Assembly (NCBI GenBank): GCA_009784625.1
Contig: WRBI01000008.1
Span: 1 to 64,000 of the forward strand
Reading direction: 5' to 3'
Origin: Oscillospiraceae bacterium
GTDB taxonomy: Bacteria > Bacillota > Clostridia > Oscillospirales > Ruminococcaceae
Length of the DNA: 64,000 nucleotides
Both the position numbers and the translations under genes were made by a program. Below, piece after piece: positions 35,807-45,684 of this stretch; within the stretch, counting starts at the first letter, position 1, and the number at the start of each line of letters is the position of its first letter. A model generated the notes under the pieces. It had not been told where the DNA came from and ran no database searches. It saw only the letters and a list, made by a program, of their open reading frames with translations.

Positions 35807-37108
35807 TTATTCTAAGAAGCCCTTGTAGTGGCGCATCATCATTTGACTTTCAAGACTTCTGACTGTGTCAAGGGATACGCCGACGATGATGATGATTGAA
35901 GTACCGCCCAGAGCGATCGGAAGACCGGTTACCGCGCCAATGATAATCGGAAGAATGGCGATCAAAGCGAGGAACAAAGCACCTACAAGGGTAATTTTAC
36001 CGATAACTCTGGCAATAAAGTCGGATGTGGGTTTGCCCGGGCGTATACCTGGGATTGTGCCATTGTTCTTTCTAAGATCATTCGCCATCTGAATCGGATT
36101 GTACTGAATGCTCACATAAAAGTAGTTGAAAGCGATGATCAAGAAGAGATAAAGAATGGCGTAAACGGCGTGCGTGTAGTCAAACCAGCTGAGTATCCGG
36201 TCTGCCCACCCGTAAGGGTTAAAGTTGCCGAAGCCGCGAATCATGCCCGGGATGCTCAGCAGTGCGCCCGCGAAGATAACAGGCATAACACCGCTCATCA
36301 TAACTTTGATCGGAATATGGCTGGACTGGCCGCCGTACATCTTTCGCCCGACCACCCGCTTAGAGTACTGGATGGGGATCCGGCGCTCTGAGTTGGTCAT
36401 CAAAACAATGGCGGTAATCAGGACAAAGAAGATGATAACAATAGCCGGAACAAAAGCGTAGTACCGCTCGAAACCGGGGGTGCTCGCCGCGATAAACATA
36501 TCGTAAAGCATAATGATCGCGCCTGGGCCGCCCGAAATGATACCGGCAAACAAGATCATGGAGATACCGTTGCCTACCCCGCGCTTGTCGATTGCTTCAC
36601 CCAGCCAGACGATCAGCATAGCGCCGGCCGCGAAGCTGAAGATGATGACAAAAGCCGAGAACCAGCCCGGAAAACCAAAGGTGTAGCGCACCGCCCCAAG
36701 GTTGCGGTTCATGATATAAAACGCGGTCGCCATCATAAACGACAGGCCCATAGTCGAGTAACGGGTGATCCTTGCGATTTTCTTTCGCCCGGCTTCCCCT
36801 TCTTTTGCCAGCCGCTCAAGTGCCGGTATGGCCACTTGTAACAGCTGCATGATGATGGATGCCGTGATGTAGGGCGAAATACCCAAGGCAAACAGTGTCG
36901 CCTGCGCAAAAGCGCCGCCTGTCAACATGTTGAAGTAGTTGAGCAGGCTTCCGTCCCCGAAAATCGCCGAAGCGGCTAACACTTCCGGCATCATAAAGGG
37001 GACCGGGATGGCCGCGCCAATTCGGAAGACGAAGACGATCATGATCGTGTAGATCATCTTCTTCCTTAAGTCTTGGAGCTTCCAGGCGTTTCTAAGCGTT
37101 TCAACCAC
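35807..37108 (-). CDS. secY: Preprotein translocase subunit SecY
   Basis: 433 residues, ten membrane segments. The pore-forming subunit of the Sec translocon. N-terminal TLRNAWKLQDLRKKMIYT; SecY motif ALGISPYITASIIMQLL; C-terminal YKGFLE. Starts at GTG 37108, directly after the rplO stop, with GAGGTGA within rplO. SecE and SecG are not in the window. Confidence 0.97.
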   Translation of the reverse strand: MVETLRNAWKLQDLRKKMIYTIMIVFVFRIGAAIPVPFMMPEVLAASAIFGDGSLLNYFNMLTGGAFAQATLFALGISPYITASIIMQLLQVAIPALERLAKEGEAGRKKIARITRYSTMGLSFMMATAFYIMNRNLGAVRYTFGFPGWFSAFVIIFSFAAGAMLIVWLGEAIDKRGVGNGISMILFAGIISGGPGAIIMLYDMFIAASTPGFERYYAFVPAIVIIFFVLITAIVLMTNSERRIPIQYSKRVVGRKMYGGQSSHIPIKVMMSGVMPVIFAGALLSIPGMIRGFGNFNPYGWADRILSWFDYTHAVYAILYLFLIIAFNYFYVSIQYNPIQMANDLRKNNGTIPGIRPGKPTSDFIARVIGKITLVGALFLALIAILPIIIGAVTGLPIALGGTSIIIIVGVSLDTVRSLESQMMMRHYKGFLE

Positions 37109-37552
37109 TTAAATCACCTCGGCCTTCCCGCCGAATTCCTCAATCTTTTGCTTGGCGGTTTCGGAAAAGGCGGTTGCCTTTACAGTCAGTTTTTTGGTCA
37201 GGGTACCCTTGCCCAAAACTTTGATGCCGTCCATCGGCTTTTTGATCAGGCCGATCTCCTTAAGGCTGGCAACGTCAACCACCGCGCCATCTTCAAAGCG
37301 ATTGAGATCACTCAGATTGACAGTGGCGTACACGGTGGCAAAAACGCTGTTGTTAAATCCGCGCTTAGGCAGACGGCGTTGAAGGGGCATTTGTCCGCCT
37401 TCAAATCCCGGGCGGACACCGCCGCCCGAACGGGCGTTCTGGCCTTTGTGGCCTTTGCCCGCCGTTTTGCCGTTTCCCGACCCCGGGCCTCTTCCTTTGC
37501 GGAAAGACTTTTTAACAGCGCCCGGATTCGGGGAGAGCTCATGCAATTTCAT
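37109..37552 (-). CDS. rplO: Ribosomal protein L15
   Basis: 147 residues, late-assembling 50S protein. Gly/Arg/Lys-rich N-terminus [20 protein letters not shown], then [20 protein letters not shown] 37552 follows AGGAGGTGCAAAGGACT; an in-frame GTG at 37564 is part of that ribosome site. Confidence 0.96.
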   Translation of the reverse strand: MKLHELSPNPGAVKKSFRKGRGPGSGNGKTAGKGHKGQNARSGGGVRPGFEGGQMPLQRRLPKRGFNNSVFATVYATVNLSDLNRFEDGAVVDVASLKEIGLIKKPMDGIKVLGKGTLTKKLTVKATAFSETAKQKIEEFGGKAEVI

Positions 37553-37589
37553 AGTCCTTTGCACCTCCTATCTATAAATACCGTCGCCG

Positions 37590-37763
37590 TTACGACTGTG
37601 CAACTTCAACCAGATGGGAGAGTATTGCGATCTTCCCTTTGGTGGCGTCATTGTCCGGCTGGCTGCTCACGTCCCCAGGCCGTTTGAGGCACAGGGAATG
37701 GGCGGTTGCGATCTGGTTTTTCTTGCTGCCAATCAGGCTGCGCTTCAGTGTAATCTTTAACAT
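37590..37763 (-). CDS. rpmD: Ribosomal protein L30
   Basis: 57 residues: MLKITLKRSLIGSKKNQIA, then a C-terminal ILSHLVEVAQS strand. The small L30 (ferredoxin-like fold) sits between rpsE and rplO as usual. The start ATG 37763 lies 13 bases after the rpsE stop; GGGGGCGCTGTAA precedes it. Confidence 0.93.
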   Translation of the reverse strand: MLKITLKRSLIGSKKNQIATAHSLCLKRPGDVSSQPDNDATKGKIAILSHLVEVAQS

Positions 37764-37776
37764 TTACAGCGCCCCC

Positions 37777-38277
37777 TTAACCAATGATTTCTTCTACAGC
37801 TTTGCCGCGGGTTGCGGCGACTTGCTGTAAACTGCGCAGGCTCTCAAGCCCTTTTACAGTGGCGGTAACCACGTTACAGGGGTTGTTCGAGCGCATACAT
37901 TTTGTGCGGATATCGCGAATCCCGGCAACATCCATCACCGCGCGGACAGGGCCGCCGGCGATAACGCCGGTACCTTGCGGGGCGGGCTTGAGCAGAACTC
38001 TGGCCGCGCCGAAAGCGCCGATGACTTCGTGTGGGATGGTGGTTCCCCTAAGAGAAACTTTGCGCAGATTCTTTTTCGCGTCCTCAATCCCTTTGCGGAT
38101 TGCCTCGGGCACTTCGGAGGCCTTACCAAGCCCGAAGCCCACGATACCGGCGCCGTCGCCGACTACCACAAGGGCCGCAAACTTGAAGATGCGTCCGCCT
38201 TTAACCGTTTTCGATACCCGGTTAATGGAGACCACGCGCTCCTGAAGGTCGAGTGTGGAAGCGTCTATTCGAGCCAA
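37777..38277 (-). CDS. rpsE: Ribosomal protein S5
   Basis: 166 residues, required for decoding fidelity. N-terminal double-stranded-RNA-like domain: [28 protein letters not shown], then the S5 C-terminal domain with [20 protein letters not shown] 38277 gives the standard [15 protein letters not shown] start, with AAGGAGG eight bases upstream; the frame is open to 38298. Confidence 0.96.
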   Translation of the reverse strand: MARIDASTLDLQERVVSINRVSKTVKGGRIFKFAALVVVGDGAGIVGFGLGKASEVPEAIRKGIEDAKKNLRKVSLRGTTIPHEVIGAFGAARVLLKPAPQGTGVIAGGPVRAVMDVAGIRDIRTKCMRSNNPCNVVTATVKGLESLRSLQQVAATRGKAVEEIIG

Positions 38278-38295
38278 AAAGCATTCCTCCTTTTG

Positions 38296-38403
38296 CAATT
38301 TACAATTAATAATTAATTATTGAGGTATCCGCTTCGCGGATTTTATTTAAAATAAATCGCACAGCGATACATTCATTGTTAATTGTGCATTATTAATTGT
38401 TAA
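38296..38403. repeat. Dispersed element, copy 6
   Basis: Between rplR and rpsE. CAATTTA/CAATTAA heptad arm, hairpin TCCGCttcGCGGA, spacer ATTTAAAATAAAT, hairpin ATCGCacaGCGAT, TTGTTAA heptad arm. Confidence 0.9.
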
Positions 38404-38763
38404 CTAGAACTTCAGGCCGCCTTCGCGTGCGCCTTCGGCCAGTTCTTTTACCCGGCCGTGAAAGATATAGCCGCCGCGGTCGAAGACCACTTCTTCTACG
38501 CCTTTCGCTTTGGCTGCCTGCGCGATTTTAAGCCCGACTTTTTTTGCTGCTTCTTTGTTTCCGCCGCTGCCTTCAAAGCCTTTTTCAAGCGATGAAGCTG
38601 AAGCCAGTGTTGTACCGGCCACATCGTCGATGATTTGCGCATAGATGTGGTTGGCCGAGCGGAAAACGTTCAGGCGGGGGCGTGCGGCTGTACCGGTCAC
38701 TTTGTTGCGTAACCGACCGTGGCGCTTGACTCTCGCCTTGTTTGAACTTGGCTTGATAATCAT
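38404..38763 (-). CDS. rplR: Ribosomal protein L18
   Basis: 119 residues, binds 5S rRNA. Basic N-terminus [14 protein letters not shown], then [20 protein letters not shown] and the C-terminal [23 protein letters not shown]. The stop TAG is directly followed by a dispersed repeat. Confidence 0.97.
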   Translation of the reverse strand: MIIKPSSNKARVKRHGRLRNKVTGTAARPRLNVFRSANHIYAQIIDDVAGTTLASASSLEKGFEGSGGNKEAAKKVGLKIAQAAKAKGVEEVVFDRGGYIFHGRVKELAEGAREGGLKF

Positions 38764-38774
38764 ACTCTTCCCCC

Positions 38775-39317
38775 TTATCTGCCCTTACCGGCTTTACCTT
38801 CTTTACGGATGATGACTTCGCCGGCGTATTTGATGCCTTTGCCTTTGTAAGGCTCGGGCGGGCGGTGTCCGCGAACGTTGGCCGCGAACTGGCCGACCTT
38901 TTGTTTGTCCGGGCCGCTGATTGTGATCTTGTTGGGCGCGGGCACTTCAATGCTGATGCCGTCAATCTCGGGCATAATCACTTGATGTGAGTAGCCCAGG
39001 TTCATGACGAGGTCTTTGCCTTGTTTGGCCGCGCGGTAACCCACACCGTTGATCTCAAGATCTTTCTTGAAGCCCTCGCTTACGCCAACAACCATGTTGC
39101 CCAAAAGGCTTCTGGTCAGGCCGTGCAGGCTGCGGTGATCTTTCCGGTCAGACGGGCGGGTGATGATGATTTCTTCACCCAACTGCTCGATGTGCATATC
39201 GGGGTTGAATGTGTCGCTCAAAGTGCCTTTAGGACCTTTGACAGTGACACTGTTCCCATCGATTTTGACTTCGACGCCTTTGGGGACAGGAATGGGTTTG
39301 CGTCCTATTCTGCTCAT
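38775..39317 (-). CDS. rplF: Ribosomal protein L6
   Basis: 180 residues, at the factor-binding region of the 50S subunit. Two L6 repeats; [17 protein letters not shown] at the start and the C-terminal signature [22 protein letters not shown]. Sixteen bases downstream of rpsH. Confidence 0.97.
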   Translation of the reverse strand: MSRIGRKPIPVPKGVEVKIDGNSVTVKGPKGTLSDTFNPDMHIEQLGEEIIITRPSDRKDHRSLHGLTRSLLGNMVVGVSEGFKKDLEINGVGYRAAKQGKDLVMNLGYSHQVIMPEIDGISIEVPAPNKITISGPDKQKVGQFAANVRGHRPPEPYKGKGIKYAGEVIIRKEGKAGKGR

Positions 39318-39333
39318 TTACTCTAGCTCCTCC

Positions 39334-39732
39334 CTACCACACATAGGCCAGCACTTCGCCGCCGACCTTTTCCTTGCGGGCGCTTTTATCGGTCATAACG
39401 CCTTTGGAAGTGGACAGGATCGCGATGCCCAAGCCTTTGAGAACCTTGGGGCAATCCTCACAGCCGGTGTAAATGCGAAGCCCGGGCTTAGAGATTCTGC
39501 GAAGCCCATTGATCGCCGAGGCCTTGCCGGCGTCGTACTTTAAGTGGATGCGAATAATGCCCTGCTTGCCGTCGTTGATATTGTGAATGCTTTTGATATA
39601 CCCTTCGTCCAACAAAATTTTGGCTATGGCCTTTTTCATGTTAGAGGCGGGAATATCCACGCTATCATGTTTGGCGGCAGCAGCGTTTCTGATACGCGTC
39701 AGCATATCAGCGATCGAGTCGGTGATATTCAT
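39334..39732 (-). CDS. rpsH: Ribosomal protein S8
   Basis: 132 residues. Primary 16S rRNA binder and translational repressor of spc operons in other bacteria. [21 protein letters not shown] at the start; C-terminal [29 protein letters not shown] 39732 follows AAGGGAGGTTGACGGC. Confidence 0.97.
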   Translation of the reverse strand: MNITDSIADMLTRIRNAAAAKHDSVDIPASNMKKAIAKILLDEGYIKSIHNINDGKQGIIRIHLKYDAGKASAINGLRRISKPGLRIYTGCEDCPKVLKGLGIAILSTSKGVMTDKSARKEKVGGEVLAYVW

Positions 39733-39752
39733 GCCGTCAACCTCCCTTGCTT

Positions 39753-39829
39753 GCAATTAACAATTATCAATTAACAATGTACAATGGCGGTTCTTGAATT
39801 GTTAATTGTTAATTGTGCATTGTTAATTA
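39753..39829. repeat. Dispersed element, copy 7 (minimal)
   Basis: Between rpsN and rpsH. Only the two heptad arms face each other (CAATTAA... and TTGTTAA...), joined by a short GGCGGTTCTTG; both GC-rich hairpins are missing. It may be a deletion form. Confidence 0.8.
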
Positions 39830-39834
39830 GAATT

Positions 39835-40020
39835 TTACCAGCTGGCTTTTCTCACGCCGGGGATCTGGCCTTTGTAGGCGAGTTCCCGGAAGCAGATGCG
39901 GCAGACGCCGTATTTGCGAAGGTAAGCGTGTGGCCGGCCGCAGATTTTACACCGGTTGTACGCTCTGGTACTAAACTTGGCTACTCTCTGCTGTTTGGCG
40001 ATCATTGATTTTTTTGCCAC
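39835..40020 (-). CDS. rpsN: Ribosomal protein S14, type Z
   Basis: 61 residues, the short zinc-binding form. [21 protein letters not shown] holds the four cysteines as two CxxC pairs. [16 protein letters not shown] at the start. The zinc-free long paralogue is not in the window. Confidence 0.97.
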   Translation of the reverse strand: MAKKSMIAKQQRVAKFSTRAYNRCKICGRPHAYLRKYGVCRICFRELAYKGQIPGVRKASW

Positions 40021-40037
40021 CGTCTAATCCCTCCTTC

Positions 40038-40577
40038 TCACTTAGCAAACGGGGCGCCCAAGAGTGTTAACAGCTCTTTGGACTCCTCATCCGTTTTAGC
40101 GGTAGTGACAAACGCGATATCCATGCCGCGGGTCTTGTCGATCTTGTCGTAGTCGATTTCGGGGAAGATCAGCTGGTCTTTCAGCCCAAAAGCGTAGTTC
40201 CCTCTTCCGTCGAAACCGTTTTGGTTAATCCCTCTAAAGTCGCGGACACGGGGCAGGGCTGCGTTAAACAGCCTGTCAACAAACTCATACATCCGCTCGC
40301 CGCGCAGGGTCACTTTCGCGCCCACCGGCATACCTTCCCTGAGTTTGAAGTTGGCCACGCTCTTTTTGGCCTTGCAGGAAACGGCGCGCTGTCCGGTGAT
40401 TTTGCCAAGGTCGCTGATGATCGCTTCCATAATCTTGGGGTTGTCACGCGCTTCGCCGCAGCCTACGTTGATGACGACTTTCTCAAGTTTGGGGATTTGC
40501 ATGACACTTTTGTAGCCGAACTTCTTCATAAGAGCCGGCGCGATATCTGCTTTGTAAGTCTCTTTTAGTCTCGCCAT
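40038..40577 (-). CDS. rplE: Ribosomal protein L5
   Basis: 179 residues, 5S rRNA binding and P-site tRNA contact. [20 protein letters not shown], then [12 protein letters not shown] and the C-terminal [21 protein letters not shown] 40577 follows GGGGAGGAGGATACAAC; the longer frame to 40715 overlaps rplX and has no ribosome site. Confidence 0.97.
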   Translation of the reverse strand: MARLKETYKADIAPALMKKFGYKSVMQIPKLEKVVINVGCGEARDNPKIMEAIISDLGKITGQRAVSCKAKKSVANFKLREGMPVGAKVTLRGERMYEFVDRLFNAALPRVRDFRGINQNGFDGRGNYAFGLKDQLIFPEIDYDKIDKTRGMDIAFVTTAKTDEESKELLTLLGAPFAK

Positions 40578-40594
40578 GTTGTATCCTCCTCCCC

Positions 40595-40924
40595 TTAGAA
40601 TGCTTCGCCGCAGCTTTTGTGCTTGCACTGACGCTGCTTTTGGCCGTCGCTTAAAATTTTGTGACCGATCCGGGTGGGTTTGCCACACTTGGGGCAGACC
40701 AGCTGAACTTTGCACGAGTACATGGGGCGCTCAACTTTTAAGATGCCGCCCTGCTTGCCCAGTTTTCTGGGCTTAACGTGCTTAGAGCCGATGTTCAGCC
40801 CTTCGACGATCAGCTTGCCTTCGCCCGGACTGACTTCGAGCACTTTGCCTTGTTTGCCTTTGTCTTTACCCGACAGTATCTTTACAGTGTCGCCGGATTT
40901 GACATGAACTTTTTTGTCTTCCAT
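40595..40924 (-). CDS. rplX: Ribosomal protein L24
   Basis: 109 residues, 50S assembly initiator with a KOW motif ([21 protein letters not shown]). Four C-terminal cysteines ([14 protein letters not shown]...KHKSC) form a zinc-finger-like set. ATG 40924 lies ten bases after AAAGGAGGG; TTG 40930 is too close to it. Confidence 0.96.
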   Translation of the reverse strand: MEDKKVHVKSGDTVKILSGKDKGKQGKVLEVSPGEGKLIVEGLNIGSKHVKPRKLGKQGGILKVERPMYSCKVQLVCPKCGKPTRIGHKILSDGQKQRQCKHKSCGEAF

Positions 40925-40941
40925 TTCCAAACGACCCTCCT

Positions 40942-41310
40942 TTACAATACTTCGGGCGCGAGGGAGAGTATCTTGGTGTACTCGCGCTCGCGAAGTTCGC
41001 GGGCGACCGGGCCAAAGATACGGGTACCTCTTGGGTTTTTGTCTTCTTTAATAATGACGGCCGCGTTGTCGTCAAAGCGGATATATGTGCCGTCGTCCCT
41101 GCGCAGACCTTTGGCCGAGCGGACGATGACCGCCCTTACCACTTCGCCTTTTTTGACGTTGCTGGCCGGGGCCGCTTTTTTGACTGAAGCCACGATTACA
41201 TCACCGATGTGGGCGTACTTCTTGCGTGAGCCGCCCAGAACGCGAATACACATCAGCTCTTTCGCGCCGGTATTGTCCGCGACTTTCAGCTTGCTTTGCA
41301 TCTGTATCAC
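40942..41310 (-). CDS. rplN: Ribosomal protein L14
   Basis: 122 residues, at the subunit interface. [19 protein letters not shown] start, [19 protein letters not shown] in the middle. GTG 41310 with GGAGAT about nine bases upstream. The 79-base gap to rpsQ contains a short GCGCGTCTACCTGTC / GACAGGCGC hairpin. Confidence 0.97.
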   Translation of the reverse strand: MIQMQSKLKVADNTGAKELMCIRVLGGSRKKYAHIGDVIVASVKKAAPASNVKKGEVVRAVIVRSAKGLRRDDGTYIRFDDNAAVIIKEDKNPRGTRIFGPVARELREREYTKILSLAPEVL

Positions 41311-41389
41311 AGTGCGCTATCTCCTTTCAGTAACTTACCTGCACGCAATGTTTTGCGCGTCTACCTGTCATAGACAGGCGCTCAAATTA

Positions 41390-41647
41390 CTATTTCGCCT
41401 TTTCGATAATGCTGGAAACTCTCCAGTGTTTATCTTTGGAAAGGGGCCGGGTCTCCATGACCGAAACCGTGTCGCCAATGCCGCACTCGTTTTTTTCGTC
41501 GTGGGCTTTAACCCGGATTGTGCGCTTGATGATCTTTTTGTAAAGGGGGTGGCGGACATTGTCGATAATTGCGACCACAACGGTCTTGTCCATCTTGTCG
41601 CTCACGACTTTGCCAACCCTTGATTTTCGAAGATTGCGTTCACTCAC
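41390..41647 (-). CDS. rpsQ: Ribosomal protein S17
   Basis: 85 residues, OB fold, early 30S assembly. [29 protein letters not shown] and [20 protein letters not shown] 41647 follows AAAGGAGGAAACGGCAAG. Confidence 0.97.
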   Translation of the reverse strand: MSERNLRKSRVGKVVSDKMDKTVVVAIIDNVRHPLYKKIIKRTIRVKAHDEKNECGIGDTVSVMETRPLSKDKHWRVSSIIEKAK

Positions 41648-41669
41648 CTTGCCGTTTCCTCCTTTCCTT

Positions 41670-41864
41670 TTATACCGCCAGCTGGCGCTGTCTGATTTGT
41701 GTTTTTACCCGTGCGATGTCCTTTTTAATGTGGGCAAGGCGCATCGGGTTATCCAGCTGGTTGATGGCGTGCTGAAAGCGGAGGTTAAACAGCTCGGCTT
41801 TCAGGTCCTTGAGCTTATCGCCGAGTTCTACATCGGAAAGCTCTCTAATTTCGGAAGCCTTCAT
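41670..41864 (-). CDS. rpmC: Ribosomal protein L29
   Basis: 64 residues, a two-helix protein at the exit tunnel that contacts SRP and trigger factor. [18 protein letters not shown] and [18 protein letters not shown]. Starts five bases after the rplP stop. Confidence 0.96.
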   Translation of the reverse strand: MKASEIRELSDVELGDKLKDLKAELFNLRFQHAINQLDNPMRLAHIKKDIARVKTQIRQRQLAV

Positions 41865-41869
41865 TGCCT

Positions 41870-42292
41870 TTAACCCTCCTGCTCGTCAGATTTACGAATG
41901 AATTTACATTTGATGGGGAGCTTGTGGTGTGCCAGGCGCATGGCTTCGCGGGCCAGCTCCTCGCTTACCCCGCCGATCTCAAAGAGTACGCGGCCGGGTT
42001 TTACAACGGCCACCCAGTACTCAGGGCTGCCTTTACCCGAACCCATCCGGGTCTCAGCCGGCTTTTCGGTGATCGGTTTGTCGGGGAAGATTTTGATCCA
42101 AACTTGGCCGCCGCGCTTAATGTGGCGGGTCATGGCAATACGGGCCGCTTCAATCTGGTTGGAGGTGATCCAAGCCGGTTCGGTGGCCTGAAGGCCGAAG
42201 TCACCGTACGCAATAAAGTTGCCGCGTGTGGCTTTGCCTTTCATTCTACCGCGCTGAACCCGGCGGTACTTAACTCTTTTTGGCAACAACAT
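41870..42292 (-). CDS. rplP: Ribosomal protein L16
   Basis: 140 residues, needed for A-site tRNA positioning. [20 protein letters not shown] start and [17 protein letters not shown] core. Three bases downstream of rpsC. Confidence 0.97.
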   Translation of the reverse strand: MLLPKRVKYRRVQRGRMKGKATRGNFIAYGDFGLQATEPAWITSNQIEAARIAMTRHIKRGGQVWIKIFPDKPITEKPAETRMGSGKGSPEYWVAVVKPGRVLFEIGGVSEELAREAMRLAHHKLPIKCKFIRKSDEQEG

Positions 42293-42295
42293 GAC

Positions 42296-43060
42296 TTAGG
42301 GCCTCCTTCCTTCGGCGCGCGGGCCGCGGTCATCCCTGCGGGGGGGACGATTGTCCCTGCCGCCGCGGCGATCATCTCTGCGCGGGGGGCGGTCGTCCCG
42401 GGGCGCGGATGCTCCGGCAATAACCTCACCGGCGTAGATCCAAACTTTTACACCGATTCTTCCATACGTGGTGGCCGCTTCGGCAAAGCCGTAGTCGATG
42501 TCCGCACGCAGGGTCTGCAGGGGGATTGTCCCCTCGTGGTAGTGTTCGGTCCTCGCGATTTCAGCGCCGCCCAGACGACCGCTGACCTGAACTTTGATCC
42601 CTTTCGAGCCAAAGCGCATGGCCCGGCCGATCGCCTGCTTCATAGCCCGGCGGAAAGAAACGCGGTTTTCAAGCTGAGTAGCGATGCTCTCGGCCACAAG
42701 CTGCGCGTTTTTATCGGTTTGTTTGACTTCGACCACGTTGAGGTAAACAGAGAGTTTTTGCTCCCGGTTTTTGTTCACGATGGCCTCACAGTCTTTGCGG
42801 GTGCGCTCGATCTCAGTGCCGCCTTTGCCGATGACTACGCCCGGGCGTGCACAGTGGACGTGAATCCGAACTCTGGCCGCGTCGCGCTCGATTTCGATCT
42901 TGGGCACGCCGGCGTCATACAGTTTCTTTTTGAGATATTTGCGCAGGTGGTAGTCCTCAACCAGCGTGTCGCCGAAAACATCGTCGCGAGCAAACCAGCG
43001 GGAGTCCCAATTCTTGATGACGCCCACACGCAAACCGTGTGGATTAACTTTTTGTCCCAT
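42296..43060 (-). CDS. rpsC: Ribosomal protein S3 with an Arg/Asp-rich tail
   Basis: 254 residues, longer than the common 210-235. It lines the mRNA entry tunnel. N-terminal [24 protein letters not shown] domain with [17 protein letters not shown]-terminal S3 domain ending [10 protein letters not shown]. The remaining ~37 residues are a low-complexity tail of DDRPPRRDD and [10 protein letters not shown] units. The tail is in frame and joined without a gap; RplP starts right after it. Confidence 0.97.
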   Translation of the reverse strand: MGQKVNPHGLRVGVIKNWDSRWFARDDVFGDTLVEDYHLRKYLKKKLYDAGVPKIEIERDAARVRIHVHCARPGVVIGKGGTEIERTRKDCEAIVNKNREQKLSVYLNVVEVKQTDKNAQLVAESIATQLENRVSFRRAMKQAIGRAMRFGSKGIKVQVSGRLGGAEIARTEHYHEGTIPLQTLRADIDYGFAEAATTYGRIGVKVWIYAGEVIAGASAPRDDRPPRRDDRRGGRDNRPPRRDDRGPRAEGRRP

Positions 43061-43080
43061 GGCTTAACCTCCTTTTCGGC

Positions 43081-43422
43081 TTAGTTTTCTTCGCGCTCTT
43101 TGAGCACCATTGTTACGTGAGATGTTCTTTTGAGAATCTTAAACGCTCTGCCCTTGGACACCGGGCGGATTCTCTTGAGCGTGGGCCCCGGGCAAACGAA
43201 GCACTCGGCCACGTAAAGCAGTTCGGGGTTCATTTGGTGGTTGTGTTCCGCGTTGGCCGCGGCGGAATTGACAAGCTTTAACAGCGGTTCGCTTGCGGCC
43301 TTCGGGGTATGCTTCAAAATCGCGGTGGCAAGGTTCAGGTCTTTGTTGCGAATCAGGTCGAGCACAACTTGCACCTTGCGCGGCGATATCCGGGCGTATT
43401 TGAGATAAGCCCTTGCTTCCAT
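43081..43422 (-). CDS. rplV: Ribosomal protein L22
   Basis: 113 residues. Its beta hairpin reaches into the exit tunnel. ARAYLKYARISPRKVQVVLD start, AANAEHNHQMNPELLYV and GPTLKRIRPVSKGRA. ATG 43422 follows AAGGAGGAAAA; GTG 43425 immediately before it is an alternative. Confidence 0.96.
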   Translation of the reverse strand: MEARAYLKYARISPRKVQVVLDLIRNKDLNLATAILKHTPKAASEPLLKLVNSAAANAEHNHQMNPELLYVAECFVCPGPTLKRIRPVSKGRAFKILKRTSHVTMVLKEREEN

Positions 43423-43443
43423 CACTTTTCCTCCTTATTGCCG

Positions 43444-43722
43444 CTACTTCGCGCCTGATTTCTTGGACCCCGCGTGGCCGCGGTATGTCCTTGTCGGGGC
43501 AAATTCCCCGAGCTTGTGGCCGACCATATCCTCGGTAACATAAACGGGCACATGTTTTCTGCCATCATGTACGGCAAAAGTGTGACCCACAAAGTCGGGG
43601 AATATGGTGGAAGCACGGCTCCAGGTTTTTAGCACTTTCTTTTCGTTCTTTGTGTTCATTTCCTGCACTCTTTTGAGCAGGGCGGGCTGAATGAATGGTC
43701 CTTTTTTAACACTTCTTCCCAC
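43444..43722 (-). CDS. rpsS: Ribosomal protein S19
   Basis: 92 residues, 30S head. [19 protein letters not shown], then [30 protein letters not shown]-type block and the C-terminal [12 protein letters not shown]. Eighteen bases downstream of rplB. Confidence 0.97.
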   Translation of the reverse strand: MGRSVKKGPFIQPALLKRVQEMNTKNEKKVLKTWSRASTIFPDFVGHTFAVHDGRKHVPVYVTEDMVGHKLGEFAPTRTYRGHAGSKKSGAK

Positions 43723-43739
43723 TGTGCTTACCTCCTTCC

Positions 43740-44573
43740 CTATTTCTTACCGCGGCGTTTTACGATATATTTATCGTTCTTGTTGTGCTTCTTGCGGGTC
43801 TTGTAGCCCAGAGCCGGTTTGCCCCAAGGGGTTACCGGGCCGGGACGGCCGATCGGGCTTCTGCCCTCACCACCGCCGTGGGGGTGGTCACAGGGGTTCA
43901 TGACCGAACCGCGAACGGTCGGGCGGATGCCCATGTGGCGAATACGGCCCGCTTTGCCGTAAGACACGTTCTCGTGGGTGGTGTTGCCCACCTGACCGAT
44001 GGTGGCCATACAGCTCGCCAGCACGTTGCGCAGCTCGCCGGAGGGCAGTCTGAGCAGTGCGTAACGGCCTTCTTTGGCCATCAGCTGGGCTGAGCCGCCT
44101 GCCGAGCGAACCAATTGGCCGCCTTTGCCCGGGTGCATTTCGATGTTGTGCACAACGGTACCCACCGGGATGCTGCTCAACTGAAGTGCGTTGCCCGGTT
44201 TGATGTCGGCGCCGGCACCCGAAAGGACCGTGTCGCCGACTTTCAGCCCAACCGGATGCAGAATGTAGCGTTTTTCGCCGTCCTGGTACTCAATCAGGGC
44301 GATGTTTGCGCTGCGGTTGGGGTCGTACTCGATGGTTTTGACTGTGGCGGGCATATCCAACTTATTCCGCTTAAAGTCGATGATGCGGTACTTTCTGCGG
44401 TTACCGCCGCCCCGGTGACGGACTGTAATCCGCCCCGTGTTGTTGCGGCCCGCGTTCTTTTTCAGGGGAGCAAGCAGTGATTTTTCCGGCTCTACCTTAG
44501 AAAGCCCGGAGTAATCTGTGCTCGTCATCTGCCTTCTGGCCGGTGTCGTCGGCCGATAGGTTTTGATGGCCAT
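43740..44573 (-). CDS. rplB: Ribosomal protein L2
   Basis: 277 residues, near the peptidyl-transferase centre. [15 protein letters not shown] at the start; core [17 protein letters not shown]-terminal [20 protein letters not shown], which holds the conserved His. The ATG at 44573 follows AAAGGAGTGAACCTCAGCA-type spacing from the preceding element. Confidence 0.97.
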   Translation of the reverse strand: MAIKTYRPTTPARRQMTSTDYSGLSKVEPEKSLLAPLKKNAGRNNTGRITVRHRGGGNRRKYRIIDFKRNKLDMPATVKTIEYDPNRSANIALIEYQDGEKRYILHPVGLKVGDTVLSGAGADIKPGNALQLSSIPVGTVVHNIEMHPGKGGQLVRSAGGSAQLMAKEGRYALLRLPSGELRNVLASCMATIGQVGNTTHENVSYGKAGRIRHMGIRPTVRGSVMNPCDHPHGGGEGRSPIGRPGPVTPWGKPALGYKTRKKHNKNDKYIVKRRGKK

Positions 44574-44630
44574 TGCTGAGGTTCACTCCTTTATTCGCGT
44601 TCGCAGGGCTTAGGGCTGCCCTATACTTTG

Positions 44631-44748
44631 TCAATTAACAATGTACAATGTACAATTGACAATGATGGTGTCTGCAAGCAGGCTTTATTAAAATCAATCG
44701 CGAAGCGATACATTCATTGTCAATTGTCAATTGTCAACTGTCAATTGA
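44631..44748. repeat. Dispersed element, copy 8
   Basis: Between rplW and rplB. CAATGTA heptad arm, hairpin GTCTGCaaGCAGGC, AT spacer, hairpin ATCGCgaaGCGAT, TTGTCAA heptad arm. The right arm ends directly at the rplW stop. Confidence 0.9.
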
Positions 44749-45045
44749 CTACATCATGCTCTCGAAGAATTCGATGCCTTTGCTGTCCCCGCTCAGGGTG
44801 ACGATGGCTTTCTTCCACTTGGCGGTGTAGCCGGAGTACCGGCCCATTCTTTTCATCTTTCCGCGCACGTGCATGGTGTTTACTTTTTCGACTTTTGTGC
44901 CGGCGAAGAGCGATTCGACCGCTTTGCCAATCTCGATTTTGTTGGCGTCGATGGCTACGGCGAACGTGTATTTCTTGCTGTGGATGCCGGCCATGCTGCG
45001 CTCAGTTATGACCGGGCGCAGGATGATGTCTTGTGGAGATTTCAT
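44749..45045 (-). CDS. rplW: Ribosomal protein L23
   Basis: 98 residues, exit-tunnel docking site for trigger factor and [26 protein letters not shown]-type start and [18 protein letters not shown]. Overlaps the rplD stop by four bases. Confidence 0.97.
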   Translation of the reverse strand: MKSPQDIILRPVITERSMAGIHSKKYTFAVAIDANKIEIGKAVESLFAGTKVEKVNTMHVRGKMKRMGRYSGYTAKWKKAIVTLSGDSKGIEFFESMM

Positions 45046-45668
45046 TGTGCGTACACCTCCGTAAGCTTGTTGACGGCTTCCTTGTCGATGATCATCTTCT
45101 CGGCTTTGAGGATGTCGTATACGTTGAGCGCACCGACCTGCGCGGTTGTCACACCGGGGATGTTGCGCGCGCTGCGCACGACATTGTTGTCAGAAGCCGG
45201 GGTAACAATCAGTGCGGTCTTTGCTGCCCCAAGGTCGCCCAGCAACTTGATCACCGCTTTGGTCTTGATTTCGGGCAGGGCAATCTTTTCGACCACGATA
45301 AAGCCGCCATCCAAAACTTTTGCGCTAAAGGCCGACTTCATGGCGATTTTGCGCACTTTTCTGTTGAGTGAAAAGCGGTAGCTTCTCGGCTTGGGGCCAA
45401 GAGCCACGCCGCCGTGCTTCCACTGGGGCGATCTGGTCGAGCCCTGGCGGGCACGGCCTGTGCCTTTTTGCCGCCACGGTTTGCGTCCGCCGCCGGAAAC
45501 TTCGGCTCTGGTTTTGGTGCTTTGGGTTCCTTGGCGCTGATTGGCGAGGTAGTTCACAACTGCTGCGTGGAGTATGCTTTTGTTCGGCTTGATCCCAAAA
45601 ATGGAATCTTCAAGCTCCATTTCGCCCACCGCGGCGCCTGCCATATCGTAAACTTTTACTTTCGGCAT
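45042..45668 (-). CDS. rplD: Ribosomal protein L4
   Basis: 208 residues. In E. coli L4 also represses the S10 operon through its leader. The long loop [22 protein letters not shown] is clear, as is the C-terminal VNKLTEVYA. Sixteen bases after rplC. Confidence 0.97.
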   Translation of the reverse strand: MPKVKVYDMAGAAVGEMELEDSIFGIKPNKSILHAAVVNYLANQRQGTQSTKTRAEVSGGGRKPWRQKGTGRARQGSTRSPQWKHGGVALGPKPRSYRFSLNRKVRKIAMKSAFSAKVLDGGFIVVEKIALPEIKTKAVIKLLGDLGAAKTALIVTPASDNNVVRSARNIPGVTTAQVGALNVYDILKAEKMIIDKEAVNKLTEVYAQ

Positions 45669-45684
45669 TGTGTCTTCTCCTCCC

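Noticed and set aside
41864-43084. 406-codon plus-strand frame opposite rplP-rpsC
   Set aside because: Runs antisense across two ribosomal protein genes and their junction; it cannot be a real gene there.
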